Assembly (NCBI GenBank): GCA_027575765.1
Contig: JANBPT010000120.1
Span: 1-64,000, forward strand
Reading direction: 5' to 3'
Length of the DNA: 64,000 bases
DNA from: Tieghemiomyces parasiticus
Lineage: Eukaryota > Kickxellomycota > Dimargaritomycetes > Dimargaritales > Dimargaritaceae
A model generated the notes under the pieces. That model ran no database searches and had not been told where the DNA came from. It saw only the letters and a list, made by a program, of their open reading frames with translations. A program made the translations under genes and the position numbers. Below, one piece after another: positions 31,080 to 42,212 of this stretch (the stretch's first letter is position 1; each line of letters begins with the position of its first letter).

Positions 31080-34000
31080 TAGGAAGGGTTAGCGTGGCTG
31101 CAACGAAACAAGGGGGCATTTATGGGGCTGGAAACAGGCTACCCCCGTAGGTACGATAGGAGCAGAAACGGTGAAGACTCAATCCGTCCTAAAGCCCACC
31201 CTTACCCACCCACATCTGTACACGCCATCGCGACTTGGGACATTATTCATGGTGCTCGGAAGCGGTACCCGCTCGGACTAATCCAATGGGGTGAGCTGGG
31301 GGAGCAGGAGGAAGATCTGTCCCTGTAAACCTCAGCGAGTATTCAGGTCGACGTCTCGTAATTTTTAAGACCGTGCTGGATTTTCGGCTTGCCAGGAATG
31401 GCCAGCGACTGAGAAAGAGGGGTGATCTATTTAGTTCCTATCCGGACACCCGGCCTGACCCTCTTTTCAGTCGTGCCCCTACCATGGCACCTCCTTTGCG
31501 CCCTCCCTACCCGATCCGAAAACCACCAGGTTTGCCAATGAATGTTACCCCCCCCCCGCTCCCATTTCACCCGGCCCAGCCCCCCCTCACTCTGGGCCAC
31601 GTCATTGCCAGGGTGGATTGAAGGTCTGAGCATGCCAGCGGTACTAGACCTGGGAAGTATCTTCCGCCTGTCCTGAGCTGTAGGCGGTGTTCGTTAGCTG
31701 CCAATTGCCCACCGGGCTTAGCTGGCGGAAGTGCCATGAAGTCTCCCCCCGCTCCGTCGCACAACATATGACATAGGAAACGGTATGAAGTCGACCCCTA
31801 ACTCTGTCGAATTTATGATTTCCACCGCCAGATAATTAACGCGCCAAAGGCTATGCTGCATACTGACTCTGAGGATCGAGATTGCAGTCATTATCGGTCC
31901 GAATGCTCGGGTTTTAATTTAACCTAGTTAGTCATCGTGTTGCGCTCCACCCCCCCCCACTATTCCCCGCAGGGTTTGATCGTCACCGGCCAGGCCCAGG
32001 CCTGGCTACACATTACCTGTTTACTCCCTTACATCCTTCATGACCACGCTCGCGTCGCGGATCCCTCTTACCTCAAAGGAGGGGATGGGCGTACAAACGA
32101 GTGATTAAGGGGTGAAAGAAGGGAGGGCGCCGCTGCAGCCTGTCGAGTCGAATCCCTCCATTAATAACTAGTGCAATTTAACCATTTTCGACTGCCCGAT
32201 CGCAGCATTTGCAACTCCTTGCTCAAAGCACGGACGTTAGGGGCGCCGAGCCGTGGTACCAGTACTACGTTCTAAGACACTACCGCCCTCTCCCAGCGCT
32301 TTTCCACTGTCTCCCTTCCCTTGATATAGCCATCCCAGTTCGCGTCAACTCACCGACTGTACGCCTTCCTCTTCACTTTTATTGGGGAGGACTATTAGGC
32401 ACCCTCTCCGCTACCTTATGGTCCAGCCCGACATAGGCCATTCGCTGAACAGTTTATCTGGCGTTACACCAGCAGTTACAATAGGGGAGCTCGATAAAGA
32501 CGAAAATAGAGGTAGGCAGAGATTGCCTGTTACTGGTCCCCACCCTCTATCAGCCACCTACCTAGCGGGGTTAGTGACTGAAGTCCTCATCAGTGGCTCG
32601 TTGCTGAATTGCCTTGTTTCAGAGAGGCACAGGATGGGCGGGGGCGTGGCCGAAGTAGGGGGTAGGTAGGCCCCACTGGTGCTGGCCTATCTGGCCGAAT
32701 GGGTCTGCGGTCGTGGCTTTCACACCCTAGGGCCAGCTGTGAATAACTCGAAAGGGCCGCCTCTTATTTCTAAGACCGTGTGTGTCCCGTACCACCACGA
32801 CGCCTCTGTGTATCTGACCTTTCATACTCCTTCGCAGTTGCTTAGCATCTTCCTCACCAGGGCGCCTACTGTAAACCTTCTAATTCATACCATGTTTAGG
32901 ACGGTGGCGTTGCTGATTTACTCTTCTCTATTCTTCTTCCTATACCGGTATACCCTCGTCACTACACCCGCCGCTGGTCTTTTCACCGCTTCGTCCCTGC
33001 CAGTCAATTGGATGGGATGAGACCTTGGCCGCCATGATACAACTAACCTAAGTATAAAAAACATTATCCTGACCGATGTTCACCGTGGACTGGGTCCGCT
33101 TCTGTATTGTTCCAGGTCCCATACTCGACTCTTCGACCCTCTACGGAGCATTGAATTTCATCCTGAACCTTCACAGTTGGTATAGATCGTTGGAAAAGAG
33201 CTACGGAAAAAAAATAAGACATAGGTCACTGTCCAACACCTTTGCCAATAGTTAGTGGGAGCCTGTCTTCCTCACTCCTCATCTTGTTAGTCAGTCACAC
33301 TTCTGACCGTATAGTCTTCCATACCTACTTGGCCAACAGTTTAAGGGATGGATGGCCTGGCCACGGAATGGGCCGTGGCGGGGCCCTTTCTGTGACGAAG
33401 TCCATTACTTTCCATCATCTTTCCAATATCCTCCGTACTCTTTATTGTACACCGAGTAAGCCTCTAAAGGGATGGTCTGCTAAGTAAATTACCGCGGCTG
33501 CCGATGGGGAGGTACTACTGTGCGCACATGCCGACCCCGTTTGTGATCATAATCAGGGACCAACCTTAAAGGTCAGTGACAGTATTCTCGCCAGACATTG
33601 GGCACCCCCACCGCAATTACACAAATGGTCGAGGTCCCAACTGTGCCTGGTTTGAACCCCCCCCCATGCCGACGGGGTTATAAATAATTGCCTGTCGATC
33701 CGCCACGCTCGTCTCGAAAACACTGTCCAGTTCCTGCCTGAGCCGTACCGATTTTTTTTATTGATGCGGTAACGATGGACACCGTTTTCCTGGCCCCATA
33801 GTCCCAGTTCTACTAATGAGCCCCCTTCTAGCATCACTTTAGTATATCGCCCCGGCTCAAGATATATGTGCCCCTTGTGTGGATACAAGCCACTTTTACT
33901 TAATATATACACAGAATGCCACAAGCCAAGCGGCGCTCAGTACGCCGCCTCTAGTAATTCGGCCTGCCTTATCCTCCGCCGTGTCAAATGACTCGCTTTG

Positions 34001-37000
34001 TAACTGGATTTCCAGGAATCGTCGAAAGAGACAACTGCGTTGGCGTCTGTCACTAAAACTTACTTTTAATACTCACATGATAGGAGAGCTGACAGTGGCT
34101 CTATAACCCGTATTCGTTCATATCTTTCCCATGCACGATGACCACGTAAATTCATAATTTTTTCCCGTGCCCCACACTTTCATTCAATATGAAGTTGGAT
34201 TGAATAAACATCATATCTGACCCATGGCTTTAATAGGATATCTATATAGTGAACAAAAATGGTCGGCCATAGACCGTTTTTCATGAAAAGGTTAAAAACG
34301 ATACTGAATATAAGCTCATTTTTCAAGGGAATGTCGTAATGATATGCCACGGGGCAGAATGTCGTCCAATATGCAGTAGTTAACCAAGGTATAGGCAAGG
34401 TCACGAGGGAAGGCAGGGTAGTGATGGAAGGAATACGCAAATGATGCATTTTACAGGCCTGGAGGCTGGCCGCGGATGACCTGGTACTACCCACTAGTTG
34501 AGGATAGTCGGTGGGGGCTGCTGCTTTTTCCCAAGTTTCACCTGTGACCGCCGTAACGTTATCCGGTGTTGTATTCAACGATAGCGAGGCCAAGGTAAGT
34601 ATTTCACCAGTTGATATGTTGGTATTGAAGCCACCGAGCGTGAAGGGCAGAGAGGGGGGGGCGAAATGCCGTGCTGCGGGTATAATCCCCCATTTTTTAA
34701 TACGCTCTATTGCTTGGCCATCGAGAGCGCACCCTATGTAATGAAAGAGTGTGGTGGGGGGATCCTCGTGACGGCTGAATTTGGCAAGAGCCGGCATTGA
34801 GGGTTGCCACGCGAATCGGCTACCATGCCAACTGGGTCGGCGCAGTATATCAACCCTTATCCCCTATTCTCTCGTTTAGCACCCTCTTCCTCATAACTTC
34901 ATCACACGCCCTATTCGTCTCCCATCCCTTCCCTTACCGTCCCATCTTTCGACATCTTCACCTTCAACAAGCCAATACCATGTTCCCCTACCAGTCGGCC
35001 AGACTAAATATCCGGTCCACACATTGCCTTTCGTCGACTTTGGTGGGCTCCTAAAGGGCAGGCTGCTACCGTTTGAGAAACGGTGGTACTCTGTCAGTTG
35101 CACTAATGGGATCAATCATCGTACTGGATTGAGTTGCTGACTTATTCAGCGAAACTTGATCGTGCTACCACTACTGCCGTTTTCTTTTTCGAACGTTCCA
35201 ACAGGCTCGTCTATAAATATAATATTTAATCGGTATGGGCGGATAATAGATTGGGCCAACATCACCATCGAGCGTACCAACCCCAACCTGACATGTAAGT
35301 GTAGCGGTGAACCGAGTAGCACTGTAACCGGTCCGTAAAGTTGTTTGAAATGAAGTTTGTCAGAATCCAGCAACCATGTACCGTCGCAGCGCCTCTCCCT
35401 AGAACCGCCTCTTAGCGGGCGTTGGCTGGTACCACTAGTCACTTTACCACCAGATCTGGTCTCCGACCTCACCACTTGGATCGTCTTCGAATTGAAGATC
35501 AGAGGCACCTTCAACTTGTACCTTACCGTAGAGGCGCATTGGTTCTCTGACATGCTTGGTTTTATTCATTACTATACCGTTCCAATAGCGAATAGTATAC
35601 TGGGGTTATTACCCTAATACTTTAGACCCACCCTTCCATAATGGCGGTGCCCAATGGCTGAACAGTAACGATATTGAAGCTATTCTACTGACAGACCCCC
35701 GCCTCCCCAATCGCGCTATGCCTGCCATTCCGATCCGCGTTCTTCATTTACCCGAAAGCACAATCACTGACCGGGACTTAAACTTACCCTCTTGTCCACT
35801 CGTAGCTACACCTAAAGTGTGCTTGATTAACCCAAGGCCACAATGAATAGTCGCTTGGTATGCTTCGGGTCGCCCAGGGCTTTATGTTCTACCCATATCA
35901 GGGTTCATCAACCAGAAATTCCCCCCCCCCTGTATAACAGCAGGCAGTACGTTGCCGTTGAATAAAATTATGTCACCTCACCAATGGTAGCCACCACCAA
36001 AGCGCCCCGCGAGGTATCCTAACGCCGAGTTCCTCGAATTCTACTTACAACATCTGGTGGATGGCCCAGCTATCCGTCTTATCTAAGGACTTGCCAAATC
36101 TAAAAAAGGGGTGAAGTGATAACAAGCTACACCTTCTGTCCACCCCACAACGAGCTGGCCGCGTAAAATTCCCGCCACTGCTTAGAAAGCCCGGCAGTAT
36201 CGTTTCAAACACACCTGGGTCGGTTACTGTTAAGACCTGATACGGATCGACTCCCACTTACCGCGTGGTGCCGCATGGGCCGCACAGATCAACCTTGTTT
36301 TGGTTTTGAGTCGATCACAGAGGTTGAAATAACCCAGTGGTCAATACCTCACCACCCTATTTAGCACTACGGCCGCCTTGACCCCTCTTCACCCGCACTT
36401 ATTGACCCCGAAAGTGGATCTGGTCGACATGCTTCTTACCTTTCGTGAACCTTGCACGGCTCTTTAGTTTTAGAAAGGCAATCACGATTGGGCTTATACA
36501 TTTTGCTGATCTCTTTATTAGGTAGCCACCGGCTTGATGACCCTCCATTCCCTTCACCCTTCATGGTTAAGCAAGCATCGAAGTGATTGCGAAAGGGTTG
36601 CCAAAGGTATTTTATTTCCCAGGTCCCTCCCCAAAACCGATGGCCCACACCTGGGATAGATATGTACGCCATTGATGTCATAGGCCTTGGGCCCGTTTCA
36701 TAAACGATTGCTAGGATTAGATGGGGACTTACCTAACCTGGTCCAGCTAGGCAGGGTCGTCTGTCTCGCAGTAGTTAAAAGCGGATCCCCTGCGAGGACA
36801 GTCCGCTCCCGTCCCATATTTCGTAGTCGGCCAGGGTACCGTGCTCAACGCACCTTCGCCCTTGTCTGCATTCTCACGAGGCGACAATCAGCTGTGACGA
36901 GTCATCCGCTCCCCTTGTCGTTGCGTGACCGTAATCGGATGGAATGGTTGCTCATCACTGCTTTCGCCTACCCCTTCATAACGATTGGCCCTGGCATCCT

Positions 37001-38991
37001 CCGTCCGGGGGGGATAATGTGTCGTCTTGCAGGGTGGCTCGTGGGGAACTGACAAGGTGCAGCCGTCATCCCAGCGCCTTCATGCTAATTTTAGCCTGCC
37101 GGATGACCAGCGACGCTGTGCGCCTTAACTCGCTACGTAGGATGGCTACCACGGTGGCTCCGTATTCCCTGCTTGCCTAGAAAAGTGACCTGGCGCCCCC
37201 ATTTTTTCGCTAAGGGGCAGGGGTGATCCATTATTCAGCGTCATTCCAACATGGGGACTGGTCAGCAGGTTTTTACCTAGTTGTGTGCCCCAGGCTGTCG
37301 ATCTGTTGGGTTTCCAATAGTATACCCCTTGAGATACGGCGAGACACGGCACTGGAAAGCAGTGCCTCGGGTATTCGGTCGGGGGGATCGACTGCGAAGA
37401 GCCAAATACGTTGGCCCGATACTACGGCGGTAATGTGCATTTCGTATGGGCCATACCCGTCAGCCTGTGGTCAGTGGCCCTTTTTAGTGATATTGACACT
37501 GGCAACACCCTCATTCTAAACGAGCTGGGTGACCGTACTCTTCTTGATGAATTTTAACGACGAATATATTTCATCATCTCCTGTCCAATGCTGTTCCACT
37601 GCACTGGCCACTCTGATAAATACGCACCTGGGAATGCAAAAGGACCCGTGAGAACTCTATATGGGTCTTGGTGAAATTCAGTTTGATAATCTGACCGACC
37701 GTTCTTCACTCTTGTATGATGGGCGTACCGGTAGTTTACATACTGTATACGAGATATTCGAACCTAAATCCACAGTTAACGTTCAGACACGTCGGATTGG
37801 GGAGCACCCTAGGTATCGAGTGCAATCGAACCGAATTCCCTATGAGCTAACCCCTGATGTACCTGAAGCCCTCTCTCACCGGTCCATCTGCTGTATGTCT
37901 GATATCGAAAACATCCAGGTAAACGAAGATGAAGGAGTGGCTTCTAATTTTATAGTGCACTCCCGACTCGATTCTTGTTTATTGTACCATGTTACCGATT
38001 GCAGAGGGAATGTGCGCATCCCGCTGCGCCCGCCAATGCAATGAGGCCTCGATCTGGTCGAAATAGTATGCCGGAGAGACGGGGTGTGTTTCTATCTGAT
38101 ATATTCAGTAGTCCAATATCATTACGCTGAGGGGCCACGTCTCACCATTCACCATACCCCCTACATCGTTGACCTCATGGGAGTGTGCATCAAGAAGTTG
38201 TGAATCATACGGATTTCAGCAGTAACCGTCTTATTTTCTGAATCGCAAAGCCAGATGGTGCAATTGACAAGCCAACATCCGCCTGCCTCTGGTATTATCG
38301 CTGGTATGTCGACGCCGGATACGAACTCCTATCGCACACCTGGCACCATTCCAGCCCTCGGCGCCCCTGGTTACGAGATAGGACGGTATGGGGTTCAGGG
38401 TCGTTTAACTTTATTCGAGACCGCCTACGCCATTATACAACTTGCTTGGGCGCCAGGAGACACGGAGGGGCCAGGAATGCCCAGCTGTGCCACCAATACC
38501 CTTCCCAGCCCAGCAGGTCACCCGCACTCCTGGATCCTGCGGGGCTACTCCAGCGGCTATTACCTTCTGTGACCGCGGCGGCCGGTGGGACCCTAGAAGT
38601 TACAAAGGAACGGCCCTGGCACTCAAATACGTAACTAGGGTACGTCGGATCTTATCTGCGTCAATTTACCTCAATTGGCGAAGATTAAGCCGCTGGCGAG
38701 AAGTTGGAGGTCATCATTGTTATCAGGCAAATAATCAGCGCGGGGAATCCTGCACAGAAAGTAAGGTAATTTTTTCTTACCGTACCAGCCTTATTTTCAA
38801 GGCCCCCCTTTTTTTTAAAAAAAAGAACAATTTATAGTGCGCCGTGATACATTCAGGATCGGTGTACCAAGGGGTGTCATCCAATTATATATATTCCGAC
38901 CGGACCCATTGCTCTTCAGCCCGCTAATTAACCTACCCTGTTACTCACTCAGTCTATATTTGCACACCAACCTGTCCTCATTCCTACCTAC

Positions 38992-39456
38992 ATGGCTCCG
39001 CTTAAGACCCTCCAGGCGTTGGTCGTCACTCTAGCTGTCCTTGGCTTGACCCACACCGTCCTCGCTGGCGGTCATTATGAAGGCGAGCATTGTCGCGAAC
39101 CGACCATCTTCTGCGAGAACGCGGGCCAAAGCCCCGTCTGGTTCCAGTGCGCCTCTGGTCGTCTAAACAGATTCGAATGCGGTGTCGGTACCGTTTGCGA
39201 CAAGGGTCCTGACACGGGAATTTATTGTGGTTACCCAAGGGTGCCCCGCCCACAACCCAAGCGCCCCAGGCCCCACCACCCGGAGCCTAATTACCCCGAG
39301 CCTCACTATCCTCAGCCCAAGCACTCCGAGCCCCACATTCCCAAGCCTCAACGACCGGAGCCTCACCTCACCGAACCCAAAAAGCCCCGGCTCCCCTGGG
39401 TTGACAACCTCGGGGTGGTGCAGGATGACACCACGGCCGTGCCAGCAGTAGTTTAA
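38992..39456 (+). CDS. Secreted Cys-rich CBM19-like protein with Pro-rich tail
   Basis: A 154-aa single-exon protein. Signal peptide (ALVVTLAVLGLTHTVLA, cleavage near 25/26), then a compact domain with six cysteines at 34, 41, 53, 63, 69 and 79 (VWFQCASGRLNRFECGVGTV). The order and the GTVC motif resemble the fungal chitin-binding CBM19 family, normally attached to chitinases. No catalytic domain is present. From residue 82 a Pro/His/Lys/Glu repeat (PEPNYPEPHYPQPKHSEPH) forms an extended wall-spanning or surface tail. Likely a cell-wall or extracellular chitin-binding protein; the carbohydrate-binding call is by pattern only. First of a cluster of three signal-peptide genes. Confidence 0.75.
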   Translation: MAPLKTLQALVVTLAVLGLTHTVLAGGHYEGEHCREPTIFCENAGQSPVWFQCASGRLNRFECGVGTVCDKGPDTGIYCGYPRVPRPQPKRPRPHHPEPNYPEPHYPQPKHSEPHIPKPQRPEPHLTEPKKPRLPWVDNLGVVQDDTTAVPAVV

Positions 39457-39964
39457 GGCTTACAAGATACATCAGTCCCGACATCACATTTCCTTGTCAT
39501 CTGACAAGTGACATTACTTACGAGTCTAGGATGATGCATCGCTGGGTCGTACCAAAGTCCATGTATATTTTCTTTGACAGCTGCGGCAGTACTACTTTGT
39601 ACACAGAGGTTGCAGATGGGCGAATTCCCTTTATAGAATTAAACGAGTTGCTAATCAAGCCGGTGAGCGTTGACGCTAGAGTCAGCTTGACACGAAATAT
39701 TCGAGCAAGGACTACGATACGGGCAATGGTAAGCATAGAGAGTAGAGAAGGGTAAAACAAAAATGTAGGAAAGCGGGTGAGTTGAGCAAGCCGGCCGTCC
39801 ATTAGCATGGGCTAGGGAGGCTGGAGGTAATAAAGGAAAGCAAGGGGTAATGGAGATGGCCTAGTTTAACCGGTGAATCGGTGTCATCCAGTCCAGGGTA
39901 ACTACTTCTCGAAGATAATGGGTAGATAAGCTAGGGAAGAGTGGTACGCAATCACTTGTGAGGC
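39457..39964. other. convergent spacer
   Basis: Shared 3' region between the CBM19-like gene (+) and the GPI protein gene (-). Frames at 39518-39808 run on both strands and carry no domain. Confidence 0.45.
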
Positions 39965-40645
39965 TTAGGGGTAGATAAGGTATACCAGGGCGACGGTGAG
40001 GCCCGCGGCCAGGGTGTCGTATCCTACGCCCGATGCGCCCGCGGTGGTAGCGGTCGGTCTAGCCGAAGTGGACGATTCCTCGGCAGTGGTAGTATGGGTC
40101 GAAGTGACGGTCACCGCCCCGGTCTTCTTGCCTCCCTCAGAGGGGGGTTTGCTGGCTTCGCCGTTGCCATTGGGCTTACTGCCCTCCGTGGGTTTCTTGT
40201 CACCCGAGGTGTTGGTGGATGTTGCGGCGGAGGAGGTAGTGGCAGTGGTCTCGTCGTCCGTCACGTCGGCCTTGCCGTTCCCGGACTTGACGGTGAAGTA
40301 GTCCGAATAAAAGAGGGCATTGGGGGTACTCAGACGCAGGTAGTAGTCGGTACGCGGTGCGAGGTTGGCCGGGACCTGGTAGTTGAGGAAGGTGACTTTC
40401 TCTGGCACGTCCGAGCTGACCTGGGCCACCACGTAGGGCGTGGCAGAATCGCCCCTCAGAAGCTCCAGGGTCATGGGACGGTCGGCGGCGGTTTCTTCTT
40501 GGATACGCATGGAGATTTGGACCTCATCCCCGGCAGTCCAGATGCTGTTCTTCCAGGGAGAGGAGATGGCAACTGTGATCGCATGGACGTAGAGGCCGCA
40601 GGCGAGGAGGAGGAGCACGGCGCAGTGACTCGGTGCAGGACGCAT
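39965..40645 (-). CDS. GPI-anchored Kre9/Knh1-type cell-wall protein
   Basis: A 226-aa single-exon protein. Signal peptide (HCAVLLLLACGLYVHA), then a beta-sandwich domain starting ITVAISSPWKNSIWTAGDEV, the hallmark of the Ser/Thr-rich GPI-anchored family with the Kre9/Knh1 N-terminal domain (residues about 23-120, ending DYYLRLSTPNALFYSDYFTV). A Ser/Thr/Lys/Gly-rich, probably O-glycosylated stalk follows. It ends in a GPI signal: small residues (TTAGASG) before a hydrophobic terminus (LAAGLTVALVYLIYP). Such proteins sit in the plasma membrane or beta-glucan layer; Kre9 itself affects beta-1,6-glucan. The exact role here is inferred. Confidence 0.85.
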   Translation of the reverse strand: MRPAPSHCAVLLLLACGLYVHAITVAISSPWKNSIWTAGDEVQISMRIQEETAADRPMTLELLRGDSATPYVVAQVSSDVPEKVTFLNYQVPANLAPRTDYYLRLSTPNALFYSDYFTVKSGNGKADVTDDETTATTSSAATSTNTSGDKKPTEGSKPNGNGEASKPPSEGGKKTGAVTVTSTHTTTAEESSTSARPTATTAGASGVGYDTLAAGLTVALVYLIYP

Positions 40646-41909
40646 AGTGAGGCGGGAGTGAACCAGTGTGTGGGAGGGGCGAGATACCTCGGGCTTCTAA
40701 TTCGTGGGGACGGGATGTAGAGCCGCCAAGGGTGAGGGTAGCAATTGAGCGAAATAGAGTCGAGCTCTGGAGCTGCTATTACCTATCAGAATAAAACTAG
40801 TGGATAATTGAATAATGTTCCGTGGATAGGTTGTAGGGTGGCAATGGTAGAAGACGTTGGTGGGTTGGTTGGCTAATTGGTAGTTGTGGTGATGCAGCTA
40901 GAACGAGCTGTGAGTGCTGGCTTTTTATATAAGATTTGGGCCGGCCGGGGCGAAGGTATTTAAGATGGAGCCAACGCGATGGTCAACCGTTGCCATGCTA
41001 CATCGGCACATGCTTACGGCCCCCCTTGGGATCGCCGCGTACAGTAACCAGCGCCTGTCAAAGCCTAATCCTGGTCCTACTCCCCTTCTACGGTGGACCG
41101 GCTGGGGTTGGTACGATAAGCTCTGATCATAGTTTCGAACTTGTGTGGATCATACCAACCATCCGTAGGTAAGGCACCGGCCGCTTAGTTCACAGCAGGT
41201 AGCTGTCATGGGTCCTCGCGAAATTTGGCAGGTCGAAATCACGGTCAGCCGGTATGCTGCTGTCATCATCAGTCAGCGTCAATTAAATGAGGCGGATAGT
41301 CCTGGTAGGGAGGCTGGGCAAGCTGTACTGGTGGCAGTGGAGGTTGTGGTGAAACAAGCAGGTCATTCCGATCACCGCTCTTTTTCCCGCCTTCCCCTTG
41401 AACTCCGTAAGCGTTGCCTGCCTTAGATTCACTATAAATAAAAATTCACTTCACCTGAACTCCGTAAGCTATCTTTAGCCTCGCCTGGGTAGCCTTATCT
41501 TCCAGACTTTGGTCTACATGTGATCAAGCTACGCCCATCTACTGCTGATAACAGGCTAGGAATATTGAGCGACGTGCTCGTCTTGAAGGTCAGAATAAAG
41601 TTATTTGTTGATATATTTTTATTGGACTCAATTTCGCATCGTGTCCGGGTGGAGGCTGGCAATGTTGATGAGGACTCGTTAGGGTCATAAGAAACGAAAC
41701 TCTGACGAGTGAGACTGGACGGCGGCGCAGTCAATCGATACAAAATCATATAATGAACAACACCCGAACTGTTTGGATAGTATGTACAAATGGCTTGACG
41801 AATAAGGGGGGCAGGGGAGAGTCTGGTTTCCCGAGGTTGGACCACTTCATCCCCTGCCATGTCACCTTGTAAGCACACGGGTCAGATGAAGGGGCACCGA
41901 GTTCTGGAT
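40646..41909. other. intergenic within the secreted-protein cluster
   Basis: About 1.26 kb holding the promoter of the GPI gene and the 3' flank of the small secreted gene. A 72-codon ATG frame at 41208-41426 (+) has no domain. The 14-nt string TGAACTCCGTAAGC occurs twice, near 41399 and 41457. No gene is supported. Confidence 0.45.
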
Positions 41910-42212
41910 CTACAATTTAGCAAGGTTAGCCGCCTTCGGTTTGACGTTAGTACTGCCCTGACTCTTTTGCTTGGACGCATCAAGCCATTCATGACCCAAC
42001 TTCGTAGCGACGAAGCCCGCCGCCCCGAAGAGACCGGCGACTGCAGCCTTCTGGGCCAAGTTCGTCTTGTCGCCAAAAGTCTTATTAACCGCGGTCTTCA
42101 AGCTGGAGGTTTTAGGGGTCGACTTGACCAATGAGGAGGGGGCGATGGAAGTGCTGGTCGGCAGGGCGGTGGCGGCAACCACAAACAGAGAGAGGACGGC
42201 GACGAAACGCAT
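41910..42212 (-). CDS. Small secreted/membrane protein, unrecognised
   Basis: A 100-aa frame with ATG. Residues 1-17 (MRFVAVLSLFVVAATAL) form a signal peptide. Then a Ser/Thr/Lys-rich stretch and a weakly hydrophobic Ala/Gly segment (KAAVAGLFGAAGFVATKLG, about 54-72), followed by a basic tail. There are no cysteines. Its place beside two other signal-peptide genes and its clean N-terminus support a real gene. A secreted small protein or a single-pass membrane protein are both possible. No family recognised. Confidence 0.55.
   Translation of the reverse strand: MRFVAVLSLFVVAATALPTSTSIAPSSLVKSTPKTSSLKTAVNKTFGDKTNLAQKAAVAGLFGAAGFVATKLGHEWLDASKQKSQGSTNVKPKAANLAKL

Larger units (their letters stand above)
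29066..38991. other. 9.9-kb gene desert
   Basis: Base composition drops from the GC-rich genes to near-balanced or AT-leaning sequence, especially after 33 kb. Many ORFs of 60-205 codons occur, but none carries a recognisable domain and several overlap antisense. The longest is at 34180-34797 (-, 205 codons). A 127-codon ATG frame at 37661-38044 (+) has a non-repetitive, protein-like sequence but no family. Palindromes occur, including 31041-31079. It may be decayed genes and transposons beyond recognition. Confidence 0.45.

Noticed and set aside
32125..32165. GAGTCGAATCCC resembling a tRNA B box
   Set aside because: No A box or cloverleaf pairing upstream.
34180..34797. 205-codon minus-strand frame in the desert
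   Set aside because: Starts with ATG but has no domain, no signal and AT-leaning codons. A frame this long is roughly expected once in 64 kb of such DNA by chance.
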